Shown piece after piece: positions 43,863 to 51,200 of a stretch of 51,200 bases of DNA (position 1 is its first letter; the number at the start of each line of letters is the position of its first letter). The position numbers were made by a program, and so were the translations under genes. Source of the stretch: Micromonospora sp. MH99 (GTDB lineage Bacteria > Actinomycetota > Actinomycetes > Mycobacteriales > Micromonosporaceae). Location: NCBI RefSeq assembly GCF_021442385.1, contig NZ_MUZA01000048.1:1-51200 (forward strand), written 5' to 3'. Under the pieces are notes generated by a model. It made no database searches. It was given only the letters and a program-made list of their open reading frames with translations, and had not been told where the DNA came from.

Positions 43863-44821
43863 GTCGGGTGGTGGTGGTCGCGGGCGCGACCAGCGGGATC
43901 GGCCGGGCGACGGCCCGGGCGTTCGCCGAGCGCGGCGACCGCCTGGTGCTCGCGGCCCGCGCCCCGCAGACCCTCGCCGAGGTACGCGAGGAGTGCGCGG
44001 ACGTCGAGGTCCTGACCGTGGCGACGGACGTCACCGAGCCGGGCGCGCTGGAGGCGCTGGCGGAGGCGGCGATCGAGCGGTTCGGCCGTATCGACGTGTG
44101 GGTGCACACCGCGGCGGTGATGGCCTACGGGCGCTTCGACGAGCTGCCGGAGCGGGTCTTCGAGCAGGTGGTGCGGACCGATCTGCTGGCCGCCGCCGGT
44201 GCGGCCCGGGTGGCGCTGCGGCACTTCCGGGCCACCGGCGCCGGCACCCTGATCCTCACCGGGTCGGTGCTGGGGCACATCACCGCTCCGTACATGAGCG
44301 CCTACGTGACGAGCAAGTGGGGGTTGCAGGGGTTGGCCCGGACGGTCCAGCAGGAGCTGCGGGACAGCCCGGACATCCACCTCTGCCTGGTCAACCCGGG
44401 CAGTGTGGACACCCCGGTGTACCAGCAGGCGGCCAACTACCTCGGTCGGGTCGGCCGGCCCCCGCCGCCGGTCGCCGGGCCGCAGCGGGTGGCCCGGGCC
44501 ATTGTCGACTGTGTGGACCGGCCGCGTCGGGAGGTGTCGGTGGGCCGGCTGAACGTGGTGCTGCGGGCCGGTTTCACGGTGCTGCCGAGCGTCTACGACG
44601 TCCTCGTCGGGCCGTTGATGCGCCTGGCCGGCCTGAGCGGGCGGCCGGTCCCGGCGCACGACGGGACGGTCTTCGCCCCGAACCCGGCCGGCGAGTCGGT
44701 CCGCGGCGGCCACCTGCCCGACCTGCGGCAGTTCGCCCGCGCCGTGTCCGGGCCGGCCGCGCAGCTGCGCGGGGCGGCCGCCGGCGCGGTCGACGCCGTG
44801 CTGCGCCGATGCCACGGCTGA
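43859..44821 (+). CDS. Short-chain dehydrogenase/reductase
   Basis: 320 aa from GTG at 43859, in a GTGA overlap with the dehydrogenase gene. Cofactor motif GATSGIGRATA (9-19), Ser in LTGSVLGH and the active-site Y-x-x-x-K in SAYVTSKWGLQG. The C-terminal ~90 residues extend beyond the usual 250-aa SDR and contain FTVLPSVYDVLVGPLMRLAGLS, possibly membrane-associating. Coupling to the zinc dehydrogenase suggests consecutive redox steps on one substrate, which is unknown. Confidence 0.92.
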   Translation: MSRVVVVAGATSGIGRATARAFAERGDRLVLAARAPQTLAEVREECADVEVLTVATDVTEPGALEALAEAAIERFGRIDVWVHTAAVMAYGRFDELPERVFEQVVRTDLLAAAGAARVALRHFRATGAGTLILTGSVLGHITAPYMSAYVTSKWGLQGLARTVQQELRDSPDIHLCLVNPGSVDTPVYQQAANYLGRVGRPPPPVAGPQRVARAIVDCVDRPRREVSVGRLNVVLRAGFTVLPSVYDVLVGPLMRLAGLSGRPVPAHDGTVFAPNPAGESVRGGHLPDLRQFARAVSGPAAQLRGAAAGAVDAVLRRCHG

Positions 44822-44927
44822 CCTGTTCGGGACTGTTCGGGACTTCTCTGGGGGCATCGTGCATCGATCAACTCGCCTAGGGTGGTGGGCCGGCAAGCGC
44901 TCCGGCGCCCCACGACGGGAGAGACGA

Positions 44928-45938
44928 TTGACCATCCGACTGAACCGCAGGACGGCACTCGGACTGGGCACAGTGGCCACCGCCGGTACGGTGCTCGGCG
45001 CGGCCGCCCCGGCCAGCGCCGCTGAGAGCACCGAGGCGGCACCGACCACCCCTGCCCGGGCTGCCAACCGGGTCGCCGCCGCCTTCACCCGGTACAGCAC
45101 CGAGGCCGGTGGCAACTGGCAGGCGTACGTCAGCGTGGCCGACCCGGCGGGCCCGCCGGTCGTCGCGGTGGCGGCGGACCCGGACCGGCGGATCGAGGCG
45201 TACAGCGTCAACAAGATCGCGGTGGCCACGGCGGTGTTGGACAAGGTGGACCGGGGGCTGCTGGCGCTGGACCAGCGGGTCGACGTCACCGCGTCGATCG
45301 TGGTGCCGGGTGGCGATGGCATCTTCAGCCTGGACGGCGCGTACCCCAGCAGCGTGACCCTCGGGCACGTGCTGGCCAACCTGCTGACCGTCTCCGACGA
45401 CACGGCGGTGCGGCTGTGCGGGCTGGTCGCTCCCGCCGCCGAGATCAACTCGATTCTGGTCGGTAAGGGCTTCCCGAACACCCAGGTCGAGCCGGTGGCC
45501 AACCCGAACCGGTTCTTCCTCGGCACCAGCACTCCCCGGGAGACCCACGACCTGCTGCGCGCGCTGGTCGCCGGCACGCTGCTGTCGCCGGCCTCGACCG
45601 CGCACCTGCTCGGGTTGCTGCGCTCGCCGGTGGCCTTCACCGACGGCATCCGGCGCACCATGTCCTCGGACGAGCGGGCCCGCATCGCCACCAAGGCGGG
45701 CTGGTTCGCCGACGCCCGGCACGAGGCCGGGGTGATCTTCGACCGGGCCGGCGCGGCAGTGCTGACCTACGCGCTCTTCGCCGACGGTCAGGCCGACCCG
45801 GACAACTTCGGCGCGACCCACCCGGCGGTGCAGGCCCGGGCCGCCATGGGTCCGAAGTTCCTGGCGGCGGTGGACCGTCTCGGCGGCACCGGCACCACGT
45901 ACCGCACGGCCGCCCGCCGACCCAGCAACGGCGGCTGA
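44928..45938 (+). CDS. Class A beta-lactamase-like serine hydrolase, Tat-exported
   Basis: 336 aa from TTG at 44928, with GGGAGAG about five bases upstream; no better start gives the signal intact. The N-terminus RLNRRTALGLGTVATAG is a twin-arginine signal, cleaved near ASA-A. The class A fold shows Ser93-Val-Asn-Lys96, Ser156-Asp-Asp and an omega loop QVEPVAN with Glu188 at the deacylating position and the conserved Asn four residues on. The KTG triad is Lys256-Ala-Gly, and SDN is SDD. These changes suggest weak or altered beta-lactam activity, or another acyl substrate. Confidence 0.87.
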   Translation: MTIRLNRRTALGLGTVATAGTVLGAAAPASAAESTEAAPTTPARAANRVAAAFTRYSTEAGGNWQAYVSVADPAGPPVVAVAADPDRRIEAYSVNKIAVATAVLDKVDRGLLALDQRVDVTASIVVPGGDGIFSLDGAYPSSVTLGHVLANLLTVSDDTAVRLCGLVAPAAEINSILVGKGFPNTQVEPVANPNRFFLGTSTPRETHDLLRALVAGTLLSPASTAHLLGLLRSPVAFTDGIRRTMSSDERARIATKAGWFADARHEAGVIFDRAGAAVLTYALFADGQADPDNFGATHPAVQARAAMGPKFLAAVDRLGGTGTTYRTAARRPSNGG

Positions 45939-46051
45939 TCCCGCTGCCGGGTCGGTCGTCGGGTGACGACCGGCCCGGTGCGGGCCACCGCCGGGGCGGG
46001 AACGGCCGGGGGGAACTACCGTGTAGTGCGGGACACGGCGGAGGGACGGCG

Positions 46052-47197
46052 ATGGCGCCAGCGGAACGCACGGACGGGCAACTGTCGCTCGGGCGACTGA
46101 TGCGGGGAACGGCAGGGCTGGCCGCGCTCGCCGGCCTGGCCTGGGTGGCCCGGGACGTGCCCGCGGCCCTCGGCGGCCGGCTCGCCGGCGCCCGCGCCGA
46201 ACGGGCGGCCCGCTCGCCCCAGTTTCGCGACGGCACCTTCCACAACCAGGCCGACACCCGCACGATGGTCGCCGCCGAGCCGGGTCGCAACCTGCTCCGG
46301 GAGCTGATCTTCGGCAAGCAGAAACGACGGCCCACCGCGCCCGTGCCGCTGCTGCGCCCCAGCGCGCCGCCCGCCGCCGACACCGCCGACGAGCTGAACA
46401 TCGTCTGGTACGGCCACGCCTCGGCGCTCATCGAGATCGAGGGTCGGCGGGTCCTGCTCGACCCGGTCTGGAGTGACCGCTGCTCGCCGTCCGGGCTGGT
46501 CGGCCCGCGCCGGCTGCACGAGCCGCCGGTACGCCTGGACGAACTTCCCCCGCTGGACGCGATCCTGATCTCCCACGACCACTACGACCACCTGGACCTG
46601 CCGACCGTGCGGGCGCTGGTGGCCGGGCAGTCGGCACCGTTCGTGGTGCCCCTCGGGGTGGGCGCCCACCTGGACCGGTGGGGTGTGCCCGCCGAGCGGA
46701 TCATCGAGCTGGACTGGTCCGAGTCGCACCGGGTCGACGGGCTGGAGATCACCGCGACCGCCGCACAGCACTTCTCCGGCCGAGGGCTGCGCCGCGACGG
46801 CACCCTCTGGAGTTCGTGGGTGGTCGCCGGGGCCCAACGCAAGGTCTTCTACACCGGTGACTCCGGCTACTTCGCCGGGTACGCGGCGATCGGCGCCGAG
46901 CACGGACCGTTCGACGTGACGCTGATGCAGATCGGCGCGTACGACCAGGCGTGGCCGACCATCCACATGTTCCCGGAGGAGGCGGTCGACGCCCACCTGG
47001 ACCTGCGCGGCGGCCTGTTCATCCCGGTGCACTGGGCGACGTTCAACCTGGCCCTGCACGACTGGTCCGAGCCGGTGAACCGGCTGTGGGCCGAGGCGAA
47101 GGCCCGCGACGTCCGACTGGCCGTGCCCCGCCCCGGCGAGCGGGTGGTCGTCGACGACCCGCCCGCCGTCGACGGGTGGTGGCAGTCCGTCGCCTGA
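46052..47197 (+). CDS. Metallo-beta-lactamase-fold hydrolase (NAPE-PLD / UlaG-like)
   Basis: 381 aa from the ATG at 46052 with GGAGGGA upstream. Residues ~18-33 are hydrophobic, so it may be membrane-anchored or exported. The metal motif HDHYDH is at 175-180, preceded by VWYGHASALIEIEGRRVLLDPVW and followed by AQHFSGRG, YTGDSGYF and PVHWATFNL, the order seen in the NAPE-PLD/UlaG-like group. Typical activities are phosphodiester or lactone hydrolysis with two metals. Nine bases separate its stop from the convergent dgt stop. Confidence 0.9.
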   Translation: MAPAERTDGQLSLGRLMRGTAGLAALAGLAWVARDVPAALGGRLAGARAERAARSPQFRDGTFHNQADTRTMVAAEPGRNLLRELIFGKQKRRPTAPVPLLRPSAPPAADTADELNIVWYGHASALIEIEGRRVLLDPVWSDRCSPSGLVGPRRLHEPPVRLDELPPLDAILISHDHYDHLDLPTVRALVAGQSAPFVVPLGVGAHLDRWGVPAERIIELDWSESHRVDGLEITATAAQHFSGRGLRRDGTLWSSWVVAGAQRKVFYTGDSGYFAGYAAIGAEHGPFDVTLMQIGAYDQAWPTIHMFPEEAVDAHLDLRGGLFIPVHWATFNLALHDWSEPVNRLWAEAKARDVRLAVPRPGERVVVDDPPAVDGWWQSVA

Positions 47198-47206
47198 GGC
47201 GGCCCG

Positions 47207-48718
47207 TCAGAGCACGAAGGCGTCGGTCCAGAGCGCGCCGGAGCGGCCGGAGAGCGCGTCCAGCATCGCGACCGCCTGGCCGTCGGTGAGCTGCGCGACG
47301 AAGTCCACGATGGCGCGGCCCCGGGCGCGGCCGATCCGGTCCGGCGTACGTGGGTGCAGCTCCGCCTCGGCCAGCTCGACCAGGTCGTGCAGCCGGCGGG
47401 GCAGTCGGGACTCCTCCTCCGGGTCGAGCAGCCACTCCCACAGCGCCTCCACCAGCGTGCCCAGCAGCCGCGCCTGACCACGCTGGTGCAGGGCCAGATC
47501 GGGGCGGGCCAGCACGAACCGGTGGTGGACGAACTTGAGCACCTGCACCTCGTGCCACTGCGCGCAGCCGAGCAGCACGTATCCGGAGCGCACCGACGGC
47601 TGGTCGGTCACCGTGATGGCCTCGACGAAGCGGGTGGACCAGCGGGCGGAGAACCGCGACACGTACTGCTCCGCCTCGATCGAACCGTCGAACGGCATCG
47701 CCAGCAGCCCGTCCACCAACTCCTCGCGGACGTGCTCGACGGCGGCGGCGAACGCCTCGTCGTCGGCGATCCACGCGTCCTTGCGGTGCAGCTGGCGGCG
47801 CAGGCGTTCGATGGCGGCGCCGGGCCGCCGGGCGGCGGTGGCCAGCGCGGCATCGGTGATCGCCCGGAAGTGCCCGCTCTCGCGCTGCCAGGCCATCAGC
47901 TCGGCGGAGACCGACCCCTGCTGGAGCACACCGACACGGTAGAAGTCCTCCACGTCGTGGATGGCGTACGCGATGTCGTCGGCGGTGTCCATCACCGACG
48001 CCTCCACGGTCTGCTGCCAGTCCGGGATGCGGCCGACGAACGGCTCCCGCGCCTGCCGCAGGTCGTCCAGCTCGGTCCGGTACGCCCCGAACTTCAACGA
48101 GCCGCTCTCCGGGTCGTCCGGGGGCGGGGTGGCGCCGCGGGGCGGCGGGTCCAGCAGGCGTGGGTGCGGGTCGGGGTAGTCCAGCCGCGTCCACGGGTAC
48201 TTCAGCATCGCCGCGCGGACCGCGGCGGTCAGGTCCAGCCCGGTGGTGGCCGCGCCCCCGATCTCGGTGCTGGTGACGATCCGGTACGACTGGGCGTTGC
48301 CCTCGAAGCCGTCGGCGAGGCCGAGACGCTGGCGGGCCAGCCGGTCGAGCACCCGCTCCCCCAGGTGCCCGAACGGTGGGTGGCCGAGGTCATGGGCGAG
48401 CGCCGCGGCCTCCACCACGTCGGGGTCGCAGCCGCCGAGCTTGTCCAGCAGACCGCGCCACCTGTCGTCGGCCGTCAGGCGCTCGGCGATCGCCCGGGCC
48501 ACCTGAGCGACCTTCAGGCTGTGCGTGAGCCGGTTGTGCACCAGCAACCCGGAGCCGACCGGGCTGATCACCTGGGTGACCCCGCCGAGGCGGGCGAAGA
48601 ACGGCGAACCGACGATCCGGTCCCGGTCGGCGCGGAACGGGTTGGCCGTGAGGTCGCCGAGAGCCCGGGCGCTGCCGCCGAAGAGCCGCCGGGTGCGCGA
48701 CTCCGCAGGTGATTCCAT
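47207..48718 (-). CDS. dgt: Deoxyguanosinetriphosphate triphosphohydrolase
   Basis: 503 aa from the ATG at 48718. This start is supported by TAGCGT on the minus strand seven bases upstream (leaderless); a GTG three codons earlier is less likely. HD-domain residues: HNRLTHSLKV (~61-70), His109-Asp110 in LAHDLGHPPFGH, and MDTADDIAYAIHDVEDF further on. It hydrolyses dGTP (or other dNTPs) to deoxynucleoside and triphosphate, controlling dNTP pools. Divergent from tex. Confidence 0.95.
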   Translation of the reverse strand: MESPAESRTRRLFGGSARALGDLTANPFRADRDRIVGSPFFARLGGVTQVISPVGSGLLVHNRLTHSLKVAQVARAIAERLTADDRWRGLLDKLGGCDPDVVEAAALAHDLGHPPFGHLGERVLDRLARQRLGLADGFEGNAQSYRIVTSTEIGGAATTGLDLTAAVRAAMLKYPWTRLDYPDPHPRLLDPPPRGATPPPDDPESGSLKFGAYRTELDDLRQAREPFVGRIPDWQQTVEASVMDTADDIAYAIHDVEDFYRVGVLQQGSVSAELMAWQRESGHFRAITDAALATAARRPGAAIERLRRQLHRKDAWIADDEAFAAAVEHVREELVDGLLAMPFDGSIEAEQYVSRFSARWSTRFVEAITVTDQPSVRSGYVLLGCAQWHEVQVLKFVHHRFVLARPDLALHQRGQARLLGTLVEALWEWLLDPEEESRLPRRLHDLVELAEAELHPRTPDRIGRARGRAIVDFVAQLTDGQAVAMLDALSGRSGALWTDAFVL

Positions 48719-48725
48719 GATCGCC

Positions 48726-48731
48726 ACGCTA
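48726..48731 (-). promoter_or_regulatory. -10 box of the leaderless dgt promoter
   Basis: Minus-strand TAGCGT seven bases before the dgt ATG. Confidence 0.5.
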
Positions 48732-48761
48732 GCGCAGGCCCGGCGGGGCCGTCGCCGGTCA

Positions 48762-48810
48762 CCCCGGCCGGGCGCGGCGGTTCGGTCTGCCGCCCCGGCC
48801 GGGCGCGGCG
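48762..48810. repeat. 18-bp direct repeat, period 31
   Basis: CCCCGGCCGGGCGCGGCG occurs at 48762-48779 and 48793-48810 in the dgt-tex divergent spacer. The GC-rich unit is partly self-complementary. Confidence 0.75.
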
Positions 48811-48873
48811 ACAGCGCCCCGGGCCGCCCGGCAGAATGCAGGCGGTACCCACTCCCGAAGGCGGATCGAGATC

Positions 48874-51200
48874 GTGACCCAGTCTGTTCATCAGCGGATC
48901 GCCGACGAGCTCGGCGTGGCCGAGCGTCAGGTACGGGCGGCCGTGGAGCTGCTCGACGGCGGCGCCACCGTGCCGTTCATCGCCCGCTACCGCAAGGAGG
49001 CCACCGGCCTGCTCGACGACACCCAGCTGCGCACCCTGGAGGAGCGGCTGCGCTACCTGCGGGAGCTGGACGAGCGGCGGGCCGCCGTGCTGGAGTCGAT
49101 CCGCGGCCAGGGCAAGCTGGACGAGGCCCTGGAAGCGCAGATCATGGCCGCCGACTCGAAGTCGCGGCTGGAGGACATCTACCTGCCGTACAAGCCGAAG
49201 CGGCGGACCCGGGCGCAGATCGCCCGCGAGGCCGGGCTCGCGCCGCTGGCCGAGACGCTGCTGGCCGACCCCAGCCAGGACCCGAAGGCCACCGCCGCCG
49301 GGTTCGTCGACGCGGAGAAGGGCGTCGCGGACGCCGCCGCCGCGCTGGAGGGCGCGCGGGCGATCCTCATCGAGACCTTCGCCGAGGACGCCGACCTGAT
49401 TGGCACGCTGCGCGAGCAGATGTGGTCGCGGGGCCGTCTGGTGTCGCGGGTACGCGACGGTCAGGAGACGGCCGGCGCCAAGTTCTCCGACTACTTCGAC
49501 TTCTCCGAGCCGTACCCGAAGCTGCCCTCGCACCGGATCCTGGCGATGTTCCGGGGCGAGAAGGAGGGCGTGCTCGACCTGACCATGGAACCGGAGGCGG
49601 CCGGCGAGGCGGATGCCGTACCGACCGGCCCGAGCCGGTACGAGGCGGTGATCGCCGGCCGGTTCGGGGTGTCCGACGCCGGTCGTCCGGCCGACCGCTG
49701 GCTGGCCGACACGGTCCGCTGGGCGTGGCGTACCCGGATCCTCATCCACCTCGGCGCCGACCTGCGGATGCGGCTGTGGCAGGCGGCCGAGGAGGAGGCC
49801 GTACGGGTCTTCGCCACCAACCTGCGGGACCTGCTGCTGGCCGCTCCGGCCGGCACCCGAGCGACGATGGGCCTGGACCCGGGCCTGCGCACCGGGGTGA
49901 AGGTGGCCGTGGTGGACGCCACCGGCAAGGTGCTCGCCACCGACACCATCTATCCGCACGAGCCACGTCGACAGTGGGACGCGTCGATCGAGACCCTCGC
50001 CCGGCTGGCCGGGGCGCACGGGGTGGAGCTGATCGCGATCGGCAACGGCACCGCCTCCCGGGAGACGGACAAGCTCGCCGGGGAGCTGATCGCCCGGCAC
50101 CCGCAGCTCAACCTGACCAAGGTGATGGTCTCCGAGGCCGGCGCGTCGGTCTACTCCGCCTCCGCGTACGCCTCGCAGGAGCTTCCCGGGATGGACGTGT
50201 CGCTGCGCGGCGCGGTCTCCATCGCCCGCCGCCTCCAGGACCCACTCGCCGAGCTGGTCAAGATCGATCCACGGTCGATCGGTGTCGGCCAGTATCAGCA
50301 CGACCTGTCCGAGGTGAAGCTGTCCCGGTCGCTGGACGCGGTCGTGGAGGACTGCGTGAACGCCGTCGGGGTGGACGTCAACACCGCCTCGGCACCGCTG
50401 CTGACCCGGGTCTCCGGGATCGGGGCCGGGCTGGCGGAGAACATCGTGCTGCACCGGGACGCCAACGGGCCGTTCCGGTCGCGGACCGAGCTGAAGAAGG
50501 TCGCCCGGCTCGGGCCGAAGGCGTTCGAGCAGTGCGCCGGCTTCCTGCGCATCCCCGACGGCGACGACCCGCTGGACTCCTCCAGCGTGCACCCCGAGGC
50601 CTACCCGGTGGTGCGGCGCATCCTCGCCAGCACCGGTCAGGACCTGCGCTCGGTGATCGGCAAGAGCGCGATCCTGCGCGGGCTGCGGGCCACCGACTTC
50701 GTCGACGACCGGTTCGGCCTGCCCACCGTCACCGACATCCTCGCCGAGTTGGAGAAGCCCGGCCGAGACCCGCGACCGGAGTTCCGCACCGCCACCTTCG
50801 TCGAGGGGGTGGAGAAGATCAGTGACCTGACGCCCGGCATGGTCCTGGAGGGTGTGGTGACCAACGTGGCCGCGTTCGGCGCGTTCGTCGATGTCGGGGT
50901 CCACCAGGACGGCCTGGTGCACGTGTCGGCGATGTCCCGGACGTTCGTCAAGGACCCCCGCGAGGTGGTCAAGTCCGGCGACGTGGTCAAGGTGCGGGTG
51001 CTCGACGTGGACGTACCCCGTAAGCGCATCTCATTGACCCTGCGCTTGGAGGACGATCCCGCCGCCACCGGTGGTGGTCGGACGAGTCAGGAGGGGCGCG
51101 GCGGCCCGGCGCAGCGCGGTCCGCAGGGTGCGCGCGGCGGGCAGGACGGTCGTGGCGGGTCCGGTGGCGGCGCCGGCGGTCGCGGCGGGTCTGACGGTCG
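48874..51200 (+). CDS. tex: Tex family transcription accessory / S1 RNA-binding protein (3' end outside window)
   Basis: At least 775 aa from GTG at 48874, with no stop before the window end. The N-terminal helical region (RIADELGVAERQVRAAVELLDG, FIARYRKEATGLLDDTQL) and IYLPYKPKRRTRAQIAREAGL are Tex hallmarks. A YqgF/RNase H-like domain (GLDPGLRTGVKVAVVD) is near 335, helix-hairpin-helix motifs (TRVSGIGAGLAENIV, KVARLGPKAFEQCAGFLRI) near 510-555, and the S1 domain (GMVLEGVVTNVAAFGAFVD) from ~656. A Gly/Arg/Gln-rich tail begins near 730, common in actinobacterial Tex. It binds nucleic acid and affects transcription; the exact role varies. Confidence 0.95.
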   Translation, partial: MTQSVHQRIADELGVAERQVRAAVELLDGGATVPFIARYRKEATGLLDDTQLRTLEERLRYLRELDERRAAVLESIRGQGKLDEALEAQIMAADSKSRLEDIYLPYKPKRRTRAQIAREAGLAPLAETLLADPSQDPKATAAGFVDAEKGVADAAAALEGARAILIETFAEDADLIGTLREQMWSRGRLVSRVRDGQETAGAKFSDYFDFSEPYPKLPSHRILAMFRGEKEGVLDLTMEPEAAGEADAVPTGPSRYEAVIAGRFGVSDAGRPADRWLADTVRWAWRTRILIHLGADLRMRLWQAAEEEAVRVFATNLRDLLLAAPAGTRATMGLDPGLRTGVKVAVVDATGKVLATDTIYPHEPRRQWDASIETLARLAGAHGVELIAIGNGTASRETDKLAGELIARHPQLNLTKVMVSEAGASVYSASAYASQELPGMDVSLRGAVSIARRLQDPLAELVKIDPRSIGVGQYQHDLSEVKLSRSLDAVVEDCVNAVGVDVNTASAPLLTRVSGIGAGLAENIVLHRDANGPFRSRTELKKVARLGPKAFEQCAGFLRIPDGDDPLDSSSVHPEAYPVVRRILASTGQDLRSVIGKSAILRGLRATDFVDDRFGLPTVTDILAELEKPGRDPRPEFRTATFVEGVEKISDLTPGMVLEGVVTNVAAFGAFVDVGVHQDGLVHVSAMSRTFVKDPREVVKSGDVVKVRVLDVDVPRKRISLTLRLEDDPAATGGGRTSQEGRGGPAQRGPQGARGGQDGRGGSGGGAGGRGGSDG

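Noticed and set aside
44823..44843. Two tandem copies of CTGTTCGGGA after the SDR gene
   Set aside because: Only 10 bp and two copies, no palindrome; too short to interpret.
48525..50922. Long open frames on both strands across tex
   Set aside because: Repetitive Arg/Gly-rich translation with no motif; the frame from 48874 gives full Tex domains.

Overview
The window is a very GC-rich (about 73% by eye) actinobacterial chromosome segment. Gene families, codon use and leaderless gene starts fit Micromonosporaceae (Micromonospora or a close relative); this placement is an inference from content. It looks like ordinary core chromosome. I see no rRNA, tRNA, CRISPR array, prophage or insertion sequence. 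About 39 protein genes are supported, including two short ones (46 and 48 aa) that are easily missed.

Layout. 1-4.8 kb: the end of hrpB, a PP2C phosphatase, and a secreted GH9 cellulase behind a perfect CebR-type operator. 5-8.1 kb: a DUF222/HNH nuclease gene with a LexA-like site, a 46-aa leaderless ORF, and an MFS transporter gene broken by a one-base frameshift. 8.2-12.7 kb (minus): a compact run of small membrane protein, succinate-semialdehyde dehydrogenase, luciferase-like oxidoreductase, Na+/H+ antiporter and UBP zinc finger. 12.9-19.1 kb: GDSL lipoprotein, EcsC protein, a lysozyme-fold membrane protein, PAC2, exonuclease III, a MhuD-type heme oxygenase and a haloacetate-dehalogenase-like hydrolase. 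19.3-20.8 kb: a class F sortase and a probable partner. 20.9-26.2 kb: trmB, a DUF3516 helicase, an unknown protein, and a DUF559 nuclease gene bracketed by two inverted hairpin elements.

26.2-32.7 kb: a four-gene siderophore-iron ABC transporter under an IdeR/DmdR iron box, with a multicopper oxidase gene just upstream on the same strand, then YciI. 32.8-37.3 kb: a cytidine-deaminase-fold enzyme and full-length hrpA. 37.4-41.8 kb: a LysR regulator divergent from sdhCAB, ended by a 16-bp terminator. 41.8-42.7 kb: a gene-free, repeat-dense spacer. 42.7-51.2 kb: zinc alcohol dehydrogenase plus SDR, a class A beta-lactamase-like protein, a metallo-beta-lactamase-fold hydrolase, dgt and the start of tex.

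Themes. Iron and heme handling (MhuD, siderophore ABC, possibly the multicopper oxidase), RNA/DNA maintenance (hrpA, hrpB, DUF3516 helicase, xth, dgt, tex) and the TCA cycle (sdhCAB). Nine genes share a -10 box placed 6-7 nt before the start codon, indicating leaderless mRNAs. The strongest unexplained signals are two families of imperfect palindromes: a 72-73 bp inverted pair around the DUF559 gene and an 80-81 bp family at three intergenic sites.
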